Shown here: in pieces, positions 25,901 through 38,599 of the stretch
Layout of the letters: every line of letters starts with the position of its first letter
Numbering within the stretch: position 1 is the first letter of the stretch
Assembly (NCBI GenBank): GCA_036850595.1
Contig: CM072152.1
Span: forward strand, 4,049,640-4,113,639
From: Rhyacichthys aspro
Lineage: Eukaryota; Chordata; Actinopteri; Gobiiformes; Rhyacichthyidae
Reading direction: 5' to 3'
Length of the DNA stretch: 64,000 nt
Program-made: the position numbers and the translations under genes
Notes under the pieces: generated by a model
What the model was told of the DNA's origin: nothing
The model's input: only the letters and a program-made list of their open reading frames with translations
Database searches by the model: none

Positions 25901-26749
25901 ACAGTAAAGAAACCAGTGCTGCATACTATTTCAGTGCAAGATAGTTCAGGATATTTATGCATTTTAAATATTACTTAAAGTCAACTGTATGTTTTAAATA
26001 TGATCCAGCCATGTTCGCTGTTGCAGGGCCTTTGTTTGGCTTCATGACTTTCTGTTTAGGTCAGAGCCCTGGTTTACTAATGGAGCCTATGTGTGGTGTG
26101 TTGTAGGTAATGCAACACAAAACAGCGCCATGGTTACTGAGAGGATGAAAACATCTGTGTTGTGGCAGCAGATCAATGGCTCACTGTCACCCCGGATTAG
26201 GCCCTCTTTAAACAAGATATGACACAATTCCATTATCCTAAAACAAGCACTTTACTGAGCGCACACTTTTCCCATAGACACAGGACAGACTCTCTCAGGG
26301 TCCGCTGAATATGCACACATTTTCACATACTATCCTATGTCTAAGTACATTCCGTGAGATATGTTCTAACATGGGAAGTGAGAAAATATTGTCTTTACAA
26401 AGCTGTTGACCAGCCAGAAATGGTCATTCCAACACCCTCAATCAGTTACCTTTCAAGTGAAATTTCAGTTACGTAAAACATTTTCAATAATGTTTGACAG
26501 TTTCCCAAGCTAGAATTGTTGCAGCTTCAGGTTTGGCAGCTTCTATTTCGATTCAAAGATGGCGGCATGAGAAATGTATTTATTGTTGCATACTCAACTT
26601 TGCAAAAGAGCACTGACCAGTTTGCGTATGTATTTTTAAATACTATCAGAAATTAGCCTTTTTTTCTGGGGTGAAGACAGTGGCAGTTTAAAATTATTCG
26701 AGAATCCAAGGTTGACTTTATAATCACCTTTAAAGCCTGGGTCAAAAGA

Positions 26750-26960
26750 TGTTAGCATTACTCCTTCTGTTTTATTCACTGTTCATCCCCTATTATGGTC
26801 ACTGCTATAAGTAGACCCTCACTCTGTTTTATTCACTTTACTTCAGCGTTTGCCTGCTTTTTGTTAAGTTGTTTTATTTACTGTGCTGTTGCCATCACTT
26901 TAGCTGCTAATGGTTATGAAGCTAGGCTTTTGCTCTGTTTAATTCGCCTTGCTTTATTTA
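26750..26960. repeat. degenerate ~100-nt tandem motif, patch 3
   Basis: The core (T)CTGTTTTATTCACT recurs at about 26765 and 26820, and as CTCTGTTTAATTCGCC near 26933. It is followed by a short (TTTA)n run near 26953-26970. Confidence 0.5.
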
Positions 26961-29439
26961 TTTATTTATTTTTATGAGCTTTTGGCCTTTATTGATAGGA
27001 GCAGTAGTCTATTGCTTTATTTTATGCTATGGGAAGAGGTATTTTTTCAGCTATGCAGCCATCTGCCAGTGCATACTTCATCTGACTCAGACATTTTTGT
27101 AGTTTTATTTGCTCAACTGTGCTCTACTCATACGCATTTTTCCTTCTTTAAATTTACTTAATTATTTACTAAAAATAGTCAAAAACTTACATATGTAAAC
27201 CTTCTTAGACACCTTAGCAAGTCCTTAGTCACCATTCCGTTTAATAATCCATTCACACTTTATTGTATTGTAACAGTATTAAAAGATTTTAGATCTAAAT
27301 AAAAAAGGATTCAAGTCTATATATTTGAAGTTAATAAAACAACAGTAAGTTATTAATCAATTTAAGACTTTATACACAGACACATATTTTAGCAGTGTGA
27401 GTGCCGCCCTAAATCCATCACTGTTTATTGTATTCTGACATTGCCTCACCCTTTGTTTATAGTAGAGAGGGGAATTAAATTCTGCACGGCCCGGTAGAGC
27501 TCAGCCTTAAAAAAGGCGGCTAAGTGCACTCTGCTATGTTTTTACAAGTGTTTTTATCATGGCAACATCTTGTTTACTTTAGTTGCCTGCTCAAACTGCT
27601 TGGAACATGTTAAGAAAACATTTGGGGAGAGTCTCCACAAAGCTGCCTTTGTTTAACAGCAGGCGAGAGTGCAAGCAGCTCACCAAGGTGTTAACTCTCA
27701 AAGCCTTAAGCACTTCCACATGAAACCCGGCAACCGATACTGCAGGCTTTCGCAAAAGAAGCAAAAATAAAAACAAAGGAGACATCAGGCTTTTACAAGA
27801 GACGTCTTATAAAATGTGCTTTAAGGCCAGTCAGCGGAACACAGTGTACCGCTGAGAGAGAAAGGTGAGGAGGACTCAAGCAGACTTTAGCTCCACACGC
27901 CAACAGCAGCATAAGACTCAGTGTTGTTTTAAACTGAGTATGTATTTATTTTATCCTTCAGAGTAAACACTGCATACCTACACGCACCATCTCGGTAAAT
28001 ACAAAGTCCAGGACACTGTATGGAGCTAAGAACATATGAGTGGATCAGGGTTCACAGTGAAATCCAGTGACTTTATAGAGGTCAAGACCCTTCTGTGCTG
28101 CGTCCACTCAGAGGTCACAGGGAGGGAAACACAGCAGTGCCCTCTAGTGATGTCTACAGTCTGTCTGAGCAGTGAGCCACAAAAGAGTATGCTCACTGTA
28201 CATAGAGAGCCCACGCATCCTGGAAAAAATGGAAATTTATAGATCGAGGAAGAGACCTGGAAATAGTGGGTGCACATTTTGTTTGGCATTCTGGCTGTGA
28301 AAGAAGAGACTTTTCGAAAAATACGTAGGCTCTGATATGTAAATAGTCTATTGTGTGTTTTGAAATGGCTCTAACAGAGATGTGGAACAAAAAAACAGTA
28401 CCATTTAAGACATTGGTAGTGGTTCCCAAAAGAGGCTTGACTAAAATTCTATTCAGGTCACCTGAAATCTGTTCAAATATTAAATAAATAAATAGTGTTT
28501 GTGGTTTTTCATAAACCTTTCATGAAATTGCATTGCGAAAAAGTGAGACTATGCTAAGAAAAAGAAAAATCAAAATACATAAACTTAAATGACAAAATCC
28601 AAAAGTCCAATGATAAAAAGTTCAGGAAATACTTACCCCCAGGTATACTGTTATTGTATTGTAGTACCCCATATTTCACAGGACATACAATAGCTCCACC
28701 AAACCCCACTGTAGCTCTGTGAAGGCACGGAGACTCCACACAGACATTGCCATTGCCAGTCAGCTGACCTGGTGCACCTCATTGCAATACTCAGTTTACT
28801 GTGCCAGCCTAGTGTTTCCACAAAGCAGTGCTCTATTTCATTTGGGAATTAAACTGGCATTAATAGCTAAGCATATTTACAACACAGACCTATCAGTGGA
28901 TGCAAGAAAAAAGATATAAAGAGGGAAAAAACACCCATTAAATTAAACTCCATTAAGTATGATTTCAGGTCGTACTGCTAAGCCTGTTGCTGTTGCCAAA
29001 TTTTGCACATATTTTCCAAAACAGAAGCGAAAGGACACTTGTAAATTGTTGTTTATTACGGGCCAAGAGTGTTATTGCTGTAAAGTGGAAGGACACTCCA
29101 AGCTGATGGAAGATTTTGCTGAAGCTTTATTTGCTTCTATGTACGACTTCTTAGAAAGCAGCAGAAATACCATAAGATTGATGAACCAAACAAAAAGTAG
29201 TGTATTAAAAGATTTTATTATTTGAAAACAGGCACTTATATAAATCAATATGCAATCTGTTTTAACGCAACTGCACTGTATTGTACACACTGTGAAAGAT
29301 AAGCCTTACACATGAAGACACTTTAAAAGCCAATGTTAAGCTGCCCCCCATTTGGTATACTATAATTATAAATACTGAAAATAGGGATATTTATGTAAAA
29401 AGCCGGTGTTAGAGGAAGTGTGTCTGTTGAACTTGTTTT

Positions 29440-29990
29440 ATTGTGGCCATTTGCATTAAGGACTGTCATTCTGCCAGAGAGCTTTTAAAAGTGGCTTCAT
29501 TTGAAGTCCAGAAAGTGACACATGCCAACGTTCATAGTGCGCGCCGATGTCAAGCCCCCCACTCCCCTCCTGTCATATCCCCTGCTCCCGTGTCCAGACG
29601 CTCCTCTCAAGGCTGCATTAGGCCCATTTGAATATTTCATTTCCTATTAATTATGCACTGTGACTCTCCATGTCATTAGAAGAAATAAAGTGGAATGTAA
29701 CAAAGGATGAAAAGAAGCCCGGCGTCTCCCTATGAACAGACAAATTCCAAAGCTCCTCACGTAGGCCCGGCCTTCATTGAAAATTCAGCCCGTGCCAGTT
29801 AAATTGAAGTTGAAACGTCTTTACCTATTATTTTTCCTCTTTGAAATTTAGTAAGATGTCCTGAAATGTTTACCGGATTCATTTTCCAGCCTACTTAATT
29901 AAATGTATTTGATTAAATGGGACGCACCGAGAATTGATTCCAGAGTGGGGGACGATTGCCCGAGCTTTCTTTAAATATGCCTTTTTAATT
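29440..29990. promoter_or_regulatory. strong candidate conserved element
   Basis: Long unique block with TTTGAATATTTCATTTCC, CCTATTAATTATGCACTG (homeodomain/octamer-like TAATTATGCA at 29648-29657), GTCATTAGAAGAAATAAAG and ACTTAATTAAATG words. It runs straight into the first copy of the local triplication. Regulatory role inferred. Confidence 0.4.
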
Positions 29991-31224
29991 TCTTTTTTTG
30001 GCAGCAATAATTAACTTCAAGTGCTGAAAGTGTATCACTTTATGAAAAATGTATTCTGCAAACACAAAAAGATGACCTGAAATAGAGGCAGGAGAATACA
30101 TTTCCCAGCTGAAAATTGAGAAAATCTTTACATATACAGCTATTAAATTTGTGCATTTATATTCAGCATTGAATTGTTGTTCATAAATAAAGTATAGCCA
30201 TCTCACTTATTACACTATCACAATGCTATTCCTGTTTTGATTTGTGACAGGAATTTTTTGTTATTTATTCACAATATTATCTTCAAGTGTCGCTTTATGA
30301 AAAATGAATTCTGCAAACTAGGGCTGTGCCATGACATATCGCCCATGATAATATCTGTGTCATTTCTATGTCATCTCACAAGATCAGTACACAGCACACA
30401 GGTGTACAGCAACAAGTCAAACAAGAACTGCACTCCACATCCTTTTCTCTCATAAACTCCTACATCCGCTTTAGCAGATTCAAAAAGAAACCGTTGTTCC
30501 CTCTGTAGGCACAGTTTAAACCAACTGTAAATGCTTTGTACAAACCTTATGCTAGTTGTAAACAGCTGAGCTTGTAGTAGCACTGTAGGTTAACACTACA
30601 AAATGCAATTTTCTACTCTGTTTGGGGCATCCATGTTTGGAGTTTTTTAGTGTTGTTTCTACATAAAGAATAGGCTTAATTTATAGTGTTGTCACAAAGC
30701 TAGTAACACTAGGTTTGCAACAAAAGTAGTGCATTTGACACTAACCTCCTGGCATGTTTTTATTCCAGGAAATGAATTTAAAACATTAGCAGTGTATTAA
30801 AATGTTGTCTATAACTTTTATTTGTTTAAAAAACCTGAGTATTGTTCTAAGCTAGCACCATTGCTGCTTCTAGTTTGATCAACGCAGAAGAACTGATTCC
30901 AGAGTGTTTTTTTTTTATTTCATTGTTTTTTAATATATACTAGCAATAATATGCTGAAAGTGTATTACTTTATGACAAATGTATTCTCCAAACACAATAG
31001 AATGACTTGAAGTGGAGGTAGGGCAACATATTTTCAATCACTTTGTCAAGGTTGAAAATGGAGAAAACCTTCACATTTCAAGCTATCAATTTTCCGCTCT
31101 GTTTTGTGCATCTGTGTTCAGAGTTAATGTGTTGTCTGTACATAAAGCACAGCCGTCTAATTTATCGAGCTGGTCACGGCGCTGGTGCCGTTGACTCGTT
31201 TTGATTTGCGACAGAAAAAGTGCA
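29935..31224. repeat. three diverged tandem copies of a ~320-bp intronic segment
   Basis: Copy A (29935-30257) and copy C (30894-31224) both start TGATTCCAGAGTG and end near TTTTGATTTG(T/C)GACAG. A 44-nt core (30023-30066 versus 30953-30996) differs at only three positions. Copy B keeps the front (about 30281-30318, CTTCAAGTG...TTCTGCAAAC) and the rear (about 30600-30745, CAATTTTCTACTCTG... GTGCATTTGAC). About 280 nt of unrelated sequence beginning TAGGGCTGTG separates its two halves. Confidence 0.85.
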
Positions 31225-31720
31225 TTTGGCTGGCTGTGGCGCGCCGCTGTGTGCACACAGACATTCCTGGTGACAGTGACCTACATGGTCACCCAAGATG
31301 TGATATAATTTATGATATATATAATATATTGGATCCATTAGCGAGCATAATGAAGTAGTGAAATGAAAGGGTATTTGTGAAATCAGTTCAAACATCCTGC
31401 TCGGATTATGATTAAATGATTAATGAAATGCCCCTGCATAAGCATTTTCAAACAGTAATTCATGCGGCCGCTGATAAAATTCCTCCAATCATATTTCCTT
31501 CAGTCGTGAACCTTATCTCCACCATTTTATATAAATCACACAAAAAACCCTGTCTGCGGCGTGGCGAGCTACTTATTTAGATTAGTCCTAAACGTACAGG
31601 AAAAGAGGAGAACATCTTCGCTGTGTAAAATAATCACACATAATTATATCCATAATTCAAGTTTGTGACAGATCCCATCTCTTCGTCCTGTTGTCCTCGA
31701 CTTTTGCTCTGGCTTTATTT
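31220..31720. promoter_or_regulatory. candidate conserved intronic element
   Basis: Unique sequence with ATGATTAAATGATTAATGAA, CATGCGGCCGCTGATAAA and TTTGAATTCTTTTAATTTTA words. It directly follows duplication copy C. Inferred regulatory. Confidence 0.33.
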
Positions 31721-33175
31721 GAATTCTTTTAATTTTAATGATGCAATTAGCTGAAAAAACACCCTAAATAGGACAAATGTAATGAGAGGAGTAGGCGTAA
31801 GGGCATTGGTGTATAATTTAGCCTAAGTTCTTTTTTCAGATGTTCAGTTAAGATGACATCATTGACTGTACAGTATTAACTGTAATTCAAGTTGCCACCA
31901 TACACATTATTTTTAAATTTGAGAAAAACACACCTTAAGACAATAAAGAGGCTTTGTAGAATCCTAAAGGTGGTCTGTGTGTTTCTTAGGGATTTTTGCT
32001 AGATTGGTTGTAAAAATGCAGTTGCAATTCCACACCTCACACTCCTCCTTTTTACAGGATGTGAACAGCTATGGTAGCCCTGCAGGGACATGCTGATTTC
32101 TATGAACAAAACCAGTGGAAGTAGATTTGTTGGTGATAACGGAGATAAAAAACAACAAATGAAAAGTAAAGCTATATTATGCAACATTTTTTGAAGAAGT
32201 GTCTTTGCAAATTTTTATGAACCACTCTTAAAGATTCAAGCTTCGACACTAAAAATGAAGTAAGACAATCTCCACACATTTGTTTAGTGATAACATTTAA
32301 ATGAGGGTGAATTGGTAGATGTTATTAAGAATAGTGTATTCTATTGCTTGATGAGTTGAGGACAGTAAGGATAGTATACATTAGGGCTTTTGTGAACAAC
32401 AAAGAGGGCTTAAAAGGGATCAACTGGAAAAACATCGAAGGTGCAAGGCATTCTGATAATCCTTCACAGAGACTGTAGAGACTATGTTCTTTAGATATAG
32501 CCTAGGATGAGTTTGGTTTTATTTTCACTTTATGTTGTTCATCTCATCTGTTCTCTATTCAAGTCTGTCTCTTTGGATGTTGGATTTTTCTTTTTGCACT
32601 TGTCATGTTATCGAGGTCACATGACCCCCGTCTTAAAAACTAGCACAACCTCTAGTGATTGCTATGTGATTGCTCTGAAAGCTCTGTTAAGTCGAAACAC
32701 ATTTGACTTTAAAAATCACTGTCTATTAGAGTGTCATGGACTCTTTTTGTTTTGAAAAGTTTGTCCACATTGTAACACAATACTATTATTTTCAAACTAA
32801 AACCAAGTATCTCCATTATACTGTTCCTAAACTAAAACAATAAAGTAGCTGGCTAACTAACTAAATGGATGCAACTATTGTTCTACATTTTAAAATGGTT
32901 TGTTATCAAATTCTGTCTACTCCACCTTTAAACATGAGGTTCTCTTGAGTCACTCTTGTTATTTTTGTAATGTGCTTCTACAGGCATTGTGTTTGAACCA
33001 CGTCTTGGAAATCTGCCTCAATGTTATCACGTCTTTCTCATGCACTCACTTTATTCAATTACCAGACTGCGTCATTAGCAAAACATTCTTGGCCTTTGTT
33101 CGTTCACCCAAAAGGTTGCTGCGATCTGAAGCCATATTGACACCAGCTTTTTTTTTTGTATATTTTCTTTTGCAG

Positions 33176-33263
33176 GCATCTCAACAATGAGCACGCCCTG
33201 GACGACAGGAGCACGGCCCAGTGTCGGGTCCAAATGCAGGTCGTCCAACAGCTGGAGCTCCAG
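33176..33263 (+). CDS. foxp1: foxp1 exon: second half of zinc finger and start of leucine zipper
   Basis: Encodes the end of Lys150 through Gln179: HLNNEHALDDRS, then TAQCRVQMQVVQQLELQ. His151 and His156 complete the C2H2 finger (C-x4-C-x12-H-x4-H). V173 opens the heptad series continued by L180, L187 and L194 in the next exon. The acceptor is a long pyrimidine tract and TTTTGCAG; the donor is CAG|GTATTG, phase 0. The sequence is near-identical to FOXP1 elsewhere, as expected for a dimer interface. Confidence 0.97.
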
Positions 33264-33299
33264 GTATTGTACCAGAGCTTGTTTTGCTCCAAATATTTA

Positions 33300-33620
33300 T
33301 ATGTCCTCTCCGGCCTGACACGTCCGCAGACTCTGCACGACCCCTCCCCAACAGCGGCACATCAGCCATCACAGGAGGCCGCCAGAATGAAATAATTTTG
33401 TACATTTGCGAGTAACCGGTCATTAAAAATGTGTTATGTATGCATGACAGCGAAGACAAGATATATGAAGGGCCCCGGGCTAAGTAGAGAAGATAATTAC
33501 ATTTTGAATTTTACTGGGTTTTAAAGTTATTTATGAGGTTTAACTGTTTGGCAGCAACAATAAAACACTGGGTGAAGTGAGTCGGCTGCACACAGGAGAG
33601 GGGTGCAGTGTGGAGGGAGT
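33300..33620. promoter_or_regulatory. exon-proximal conserved-looking block
   Basis: Unique sequence just downstream of the donor, with GCATGACAGCGAAGACAAG, AGAGAAGATAATTACATTTT and AATGAAATAATTTTGTACAT. It could affect splicing or act as an enhancer. Inferred from texture. Confidence 0.37.
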
Positions 33621-34004
33621 TAAAGAGAAAAGGTTATTGTGGTAGAGGACTGTTGATAAGCTTTGGTTTTAATGTCGACATTTATAAGTGGCATTTTCTT
33701 TATGGAAAATCTGTATGTATTAGTAAAGACATGGCTCACCATCATTCCAGTTGATGACTACAGTGGCACTGTGCATACTTGAAATTTTAGATTTGACCTG
33801 TTTATGTGAAGACTCACTTTTGATTACGAAAAATCTGGTTTATTCTGTCTAATTTGATCATCTTTGATCAAAGTTGTATTAGGGAAAATTTAGAAAGAGT
33901 CTTGAAAACTGTAAATGGATTTACTTGACCAAGTGCAGCCAAGGGCAGTTGCTAAGTTGATTCACTGATGGATGTTTGAGCCACAAAGTAAAAGCTAAAG
34001 GTCA

Positions 34005-34090
34005 GGGGTCAGCAACCTATAGTCCCTAACAACCATTTGCCAGAACCACTGGGTTAATTTAAGTTGGAGCTAAAAACAAAGATTGCAGCC
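34005..34090. mobile_element. hAT-like transposon end fragment
   Basis: CAGGGGTCAGCAACCTATAG, beginning near 34005, resembles the terminal inverted repeat of common hAT elements. I could not find a matching right end, so this is a fragment with an uncertain boundary. Confidence 0.45.
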
Positions 34091-34639
34091 ATTTAAAATA
34101 AAGGACTTTAAATAAAGCCACTATTCATAAGTTGTTTGGGCAAAAAATCAACTGAAAAGTGTATCATTAATTTATTTAAATAGTTTATGTGCATTTTATA
34201 TTTGTATTTTTACATGTGGTATGCACTTTCCCATATAATAATAATAATAATAATTGTGCACTGTAGTGGAGAGAATTTTTACCCACCAACAAAACTAATT
34301 TTGCTCATTCAACTTTTTAGCTCCAAAAGACAAAACTATGCTTATATTATATTAGACAAACCTGATCTGTTACCATTGTTACATAAAGCATAATATTACA
34401 TTTATGAATAAAACAAACATAACTACACAGATCACACACATTTCTATCCACTTAACATTAATATGGTTGTAAGACCCACCAAAAATATGAAAATTGTAGT
34501 GTCTTTTTTGAAAACCCTATTGTGATTGCATTATGTGTTATTAGGAATTTTGACCATGCATTACAAAAATTGTGCTAGATTTCTGAAACTTAACTATTCC
34601 AACTTCAGGATCAGCTTATGATTAAAACTGTGGCAAAAA

Positions 34640-34990
34640 GCAAATTCACCACACCAGCTTTATTATCAGGATGTACATTTTTATTTTGGATTATTTTAAC
34701 AGTTTTCTTTATTCTTTATTTATTTTTTTTAAACAGTGTCACAGCAATGCCTGCCACAGCTTTGTAAACCAAAGTAGCATGTGCTAGATTGTATAAACCC
34801 TAATTACAATATCAGATTATTAGTGATTTAACTGAAAAATGCCTATCCAAGCTTTAGTAGCCTAGTAGGCTGTAGGGCAAAATGGCAAGCCCTCAATTTT
34901 AGAGCTCAGCCTTTATATAATATCAGATATCTTAAAACATACTATTACAAACATTGCCTACCCCAGCTTTAATTGGCCCCTGCTACAGAC
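34640..34990. repeat. degenerate ~100-nt tandem repeat
   Basis: TGCCT(A/G)(C/T)C(C/A)(C/A)AGCTTT cores occur at 34748, 34840 and 34955, spaced 92 and 115 nt. They share words such as 'aatatcagat' between units. A weaker copy lies near 34650, and another perfect core (TGCCTACCCCAGCTTT) at 36257-36272. Confidence 0.6.
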
Positions 34991-35149
34991 ATAAAGCAAA
35001 TCAAGAGCCAAATAATGCATTCCAGACCTCATGCACCTGTAGTTTACATATCAGTTGCATGGGATCATTAAAAAGAGAATCGAGTGAATGTACACATGTG
35101 AAGGCAAATAGAAAACAGTTGTGTGTTAACCTCAAACACTGAGAGTTCA

Positions 35150-35420
35150 GGTGCTCAAACATGACACCGCAGCCACGGCCTGTTATTTCCGCTCGGCTGG
35201 TGTATTATCCAGAGGGACCCGCTGAAGATTTATCAGACGCAGACTTCCTCTACATGCGGCTTCTCATCATAATTTAAGCTGGCAGTTAAAGCAACGCTGA
35301 GTTTGGACAGGTAGAGGGGGCCCGGCCTTGTAACTGCCAACGGAACACAGGACGCTTTAACCTTGAGTTGAAACAGAGAGTTGTTGACAGCTTTGGGCAG
35401 CAGAACAATTAATTAGACTA
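35150..35420. promoter_or_regulatory. candidate conserved intronic element
   Basis: GC-richer unique block (GCCACGGCCTGTTATTTCCG, TTATCAGACGCAGACTTCC, CATCATAATTTAAGCTGGC). No exon signs. Inferred regulatory. Confidence 0.35.
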
Positions 35421-36763
35421 AAGCAAAATACACCTTTTGAACAAGCTCATATTATTTATTTTTATTTCATTTTTTCTCTCATTGTGCTGTTGTGCAACCT
35501 GTTTGCTTAAGATTATTTGGTTCTCAGTTACATTAACAGTGCATTTCTTTGAACAATAAATGTAATAGTTGATTGTTAATGTTGGGTCTCATAATACCTG
35601 TAAAGAGTTCTTCAGCGTACCGTGATTTATATCTAGATTACTGTACACTATGTTTTGTTTTTTAAACTTCAAAAGAAACAGACAGTTGGGTTTAGGGGAA
35701 TTTGAAGGAAGTCAACTTTTTGTAGTCTATAACTTTAGTTAACACATATACACCCACTTTGCTTGCATATTGAATTTGGTGCAACTTGAAATGGAAGCAA
35801 CCTGACACTATGTTAAAAGAAATGTAATCCATTTGCTAATCTAGGTTATTAGTCCGCCTCTTGGCCAATACATTATATTAATTCCTTATTATATTATTTA
35901 TTTCTACACATATTTTTTAATCCAGTTTTAGTGATAAGCAGGATTTCTTGGTGAATTTTTTAAATCGCGCTTCCTTATATACAGCTATAATGTTTTGGTG
36001 TAACTTCTTTTCTTTTGTGAGCTGTGATTGGCTCAGAGCTTCACACTGAAAATGAATTACATTTTTCATGAAAATCCGGTAATTATAGCTTTACGTCATT
36101 AAAGGGGTCATCAGTTACACTTAAGTTCAATTTGTTTTCCCAGTGTTATGCACTAGAAGCCTCCCTTATTAACTTTCTACTAATCTACATTCATTTAGTT
36201 TAAATGTGGCGTCCTTATAGACTATTAAAGCTGGTATTTTTTTTGTGACACAAAATTGCCTACCCCAGCTTTGTGTGGCAAAACAAATAAATGAAAATTT
36301 AGAAACACTGGTATTAAAAAAAATGGTGTGGTTAAAGCATAAAAATTATTGATCAGTGATTGATCAATTCATTGAGTCTAAACTAACTCAAAATTTAAAG
36401 TTTAAAAATTCATACATTTTCAGTAAATTGCTTTTGTTCAAGGTTCAAGATTTCATTTAAACATGGAAAAACATGGAAAAAAATATGTGTGTCCAGCAGC
36501 ATGAAATGTTCATTATAAAGAATATGCAAAGCTAATTAAGCTTGAAGTAAATAAACACATCCAACATTAGTCAAATTGACAATACGTTTTATATTTGAAG
36601 GCGTAATGACCATTTTCTGACGTTTTGCCAGGGTAGTCTTCAATCAGATTCAGTTCAATTAATATGACATTGTTTCTCTACCAGTACAGTTGATTACAGT
36701 ACAGTATGATTCCTTGTGATTCTTAAAAGCATATTGCATGTTTTTCTCTCTCTTTGATTCCAG

Positions 36764-36847
36764 CTAGCGAAAGACAAAGAGCGTCTGCAGGCCATGATGA
36801 CACACCTCCACGTCAAGTCCACGGAGCCCAAAGCCACGCCGCAGCCG
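36764..36847 (+). CDS. foxp1: foxp1 exon: leucine zipper, phase-0 84-nt exon
   Basis: Encodes residues 180-207: LAKDKERLQAMMTHLHVKS, then TEPKATPQP. L180, L187 and L194 continue the heptad of the FOXP dimerisation zipper. The final Pro is the first residue of the PLNLV motif completed by the next exon. The acceptor is TTTGATTCCAG, the donor CCG|GTGAGC. Both ends are phase 0, so skipping would remove exactly 28 residues, including most of the zipper, without a frameshift. Confidence 0.97.
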
Positions 36848-36879
36848 GTGAGCAGCGGCCCGTCACACACACATCCTCA

Positions 36880-37160
36880 CATACCCCTCCCCCGCCCCTT
36901 TTGTTGGTCTTAATTGGCGCACATGTATTCATTAATGCCCTCCTCTATCTCCGTATTTATCGGCTAAATAAAAACAGCTGTTCTCTGGAGGGAGCCACTA
37001 AATATTGTTTGGAGCACATCTGCTGACACGCGAGATTCAATTTGGTGTCGGTGATGAACTGAATGCACTCTCGTGTAGCAGCCCCCTGTCTCAGTCTCAG
37101 CCTCCACCTCCGCCAGCGATGCGCACAAACAATAAGGAGGCAGAGGGAAACACAAATAAC
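36880..37160. promoter_or_regulatory. exon-proximal conserved-looking block
   Basis: Unique sequence with TGGTCTTAATTGGCGCACAT, GTATTCATTAATGCCCTCC and TTATCGGCTAAATAAAAAC, directly after a constitutive exon. Inferred enhancer or splicing element. Confidence 0.37.
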
Positions 37161-38599
37161 CACTACACAATATTTACTTACTGATATCACTATTTTCTTG
37201 AATGAAAAGCATAATGACTACAGTATTGTACCATGAAAAAGGAAGAAAAGTAGGCAGTATAGACATTTTTCGAAAAAAAAAAAAAAAAGTAAATGCAATA
37301 ATAATAGAAAGAAAAATTTACAGAAAAAATATATAATAATTTTCACACAATATACAGGCACAGCATCAAGTAATCTATTCCCAGATTTATTTAAATAAAT
37401 AAATAAATAAATATTATTGGAACACTTCAAAAAATAAACAGGACAAAAAATCAGTCTTTCATAAGATACATAAATAATGTAATAAGCATGCAGTGATCAA
37501 TAATAACAATATGCAGTGCTACATATGTAAAAGTAGAGTGTATAGTTAAAAATAGAGCAGCAAAAACAATGACACAAGGCAAGGAATTCAAAGTTATCTA
37601 TGTGCTCCTCAGAAACTACAGATGCAGCTGTCTTCTGTCAGCCTACCTTTTCAATATAAAAGTTACATGTTAAACTTATAAATCTGTCTGAAAAATATAT
37701 ACACGTTCATTTTAAAGCATTATAAAAAAATAAAAAAATCTGAAAATCAAGGTATGACGTATGATTGTCATATTGAACAATTATTAGCATTTTCAAATTG
37801 AACATAGCTCAAATAAAAGGACACAAAATTGAAGCAGCATGTGATTTATGCTTGTGGTTTGATAGGCATTATTTGTCACTTGCACGGAAATGTATCATAT
37901 ACTCTGTGTGGATTCTGTATTTTTATCCAATAGCAATGAAAACAATATGCACAATGTAAAATCAAAAACATTGGTTCTCAAATATTAACTCAAAAAACAT
38001 TAGGCTCTTCAAGTTTTACCTTTAAGCAGGACAATGTGGAGGCCTATTAAACTATATATATTCCAGAGATTTTATTCAAATGACTAAATGTCCAAATCTT
38101 TTAGAGCCACTTTATCTTTCCTAGTATGCCTGAGAATATAGTTATATATCTAATATTATATAAGATAGAAAAGTTATTGTAAGAATGAATAGTTTTTCAC
38201 TTTATAATAACATGTTTAACATTATATTTTCTGACCCACTGTTCAGAAAATCAAAGAAATGTAGCTTCGAGGCTGTATGTATGTATTGCAACATGGTAGA
38301 GACTTAGCAGTAGATAAAACATAACAGCACAACAATTTATCATCCCCTTGATAGCTTTAAAAGACGTTGCTTATCACTTTTAATATACGTCATGCTATAA
38401 AGCCTTCTACATTATCTTTATCATATAGAGGTGGAGGCTAACATATGGTTTCTAAGTGTCTCTAGTGTTTGTCCTCTTTAGGAACGGGCCCCAGTTCCAT
38501 ATTTTACTGTGACAGTGCATTCTCTGTCAACTGATCATTTTACAACAGAATTGAAAAAAATGAAAAGATACTTTTTTATCATTTATTTATAGCAAGCCA

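Larger units (their letters stand above)
23886..33175 (+). other. foxp1: intron interrupting the zinc finger (9.3 kb)
   Basis: No exon is seen. Conserved-looking blocks lie at 24700-25040, 26000-26240, 27440-27900, 29440-29990 and 31220-31720. A threefold local duplication covers 29935-31224. Degenerate motif repeats lie at 25500-25900 and 26750-26960. An 88-codon open frame at 28959-29225 has no recognisable features. Confidence 0.7.
33264..36763 (+). other. foxp1: intron (3.5 kb)
   Basis: Conserved-looking sequence follows the exon (33300-33620), with another block at 35150-35420. A hAT-like terminus lies near 34005. A (ATA)n run is at about 34236-34254 and a degenerate ~100-nt motif repeat at 34640-34990, with a further copy at 36257. 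No exon is seen. Confidence 0.7.

Noticed and set aside
28959..29225. 88-codon + strand open frame with several Cys and Lys
   Set aside because: No splice-phase link to foxp1 and no known motif; the Cys spacing does not fit a standard zinc finger.
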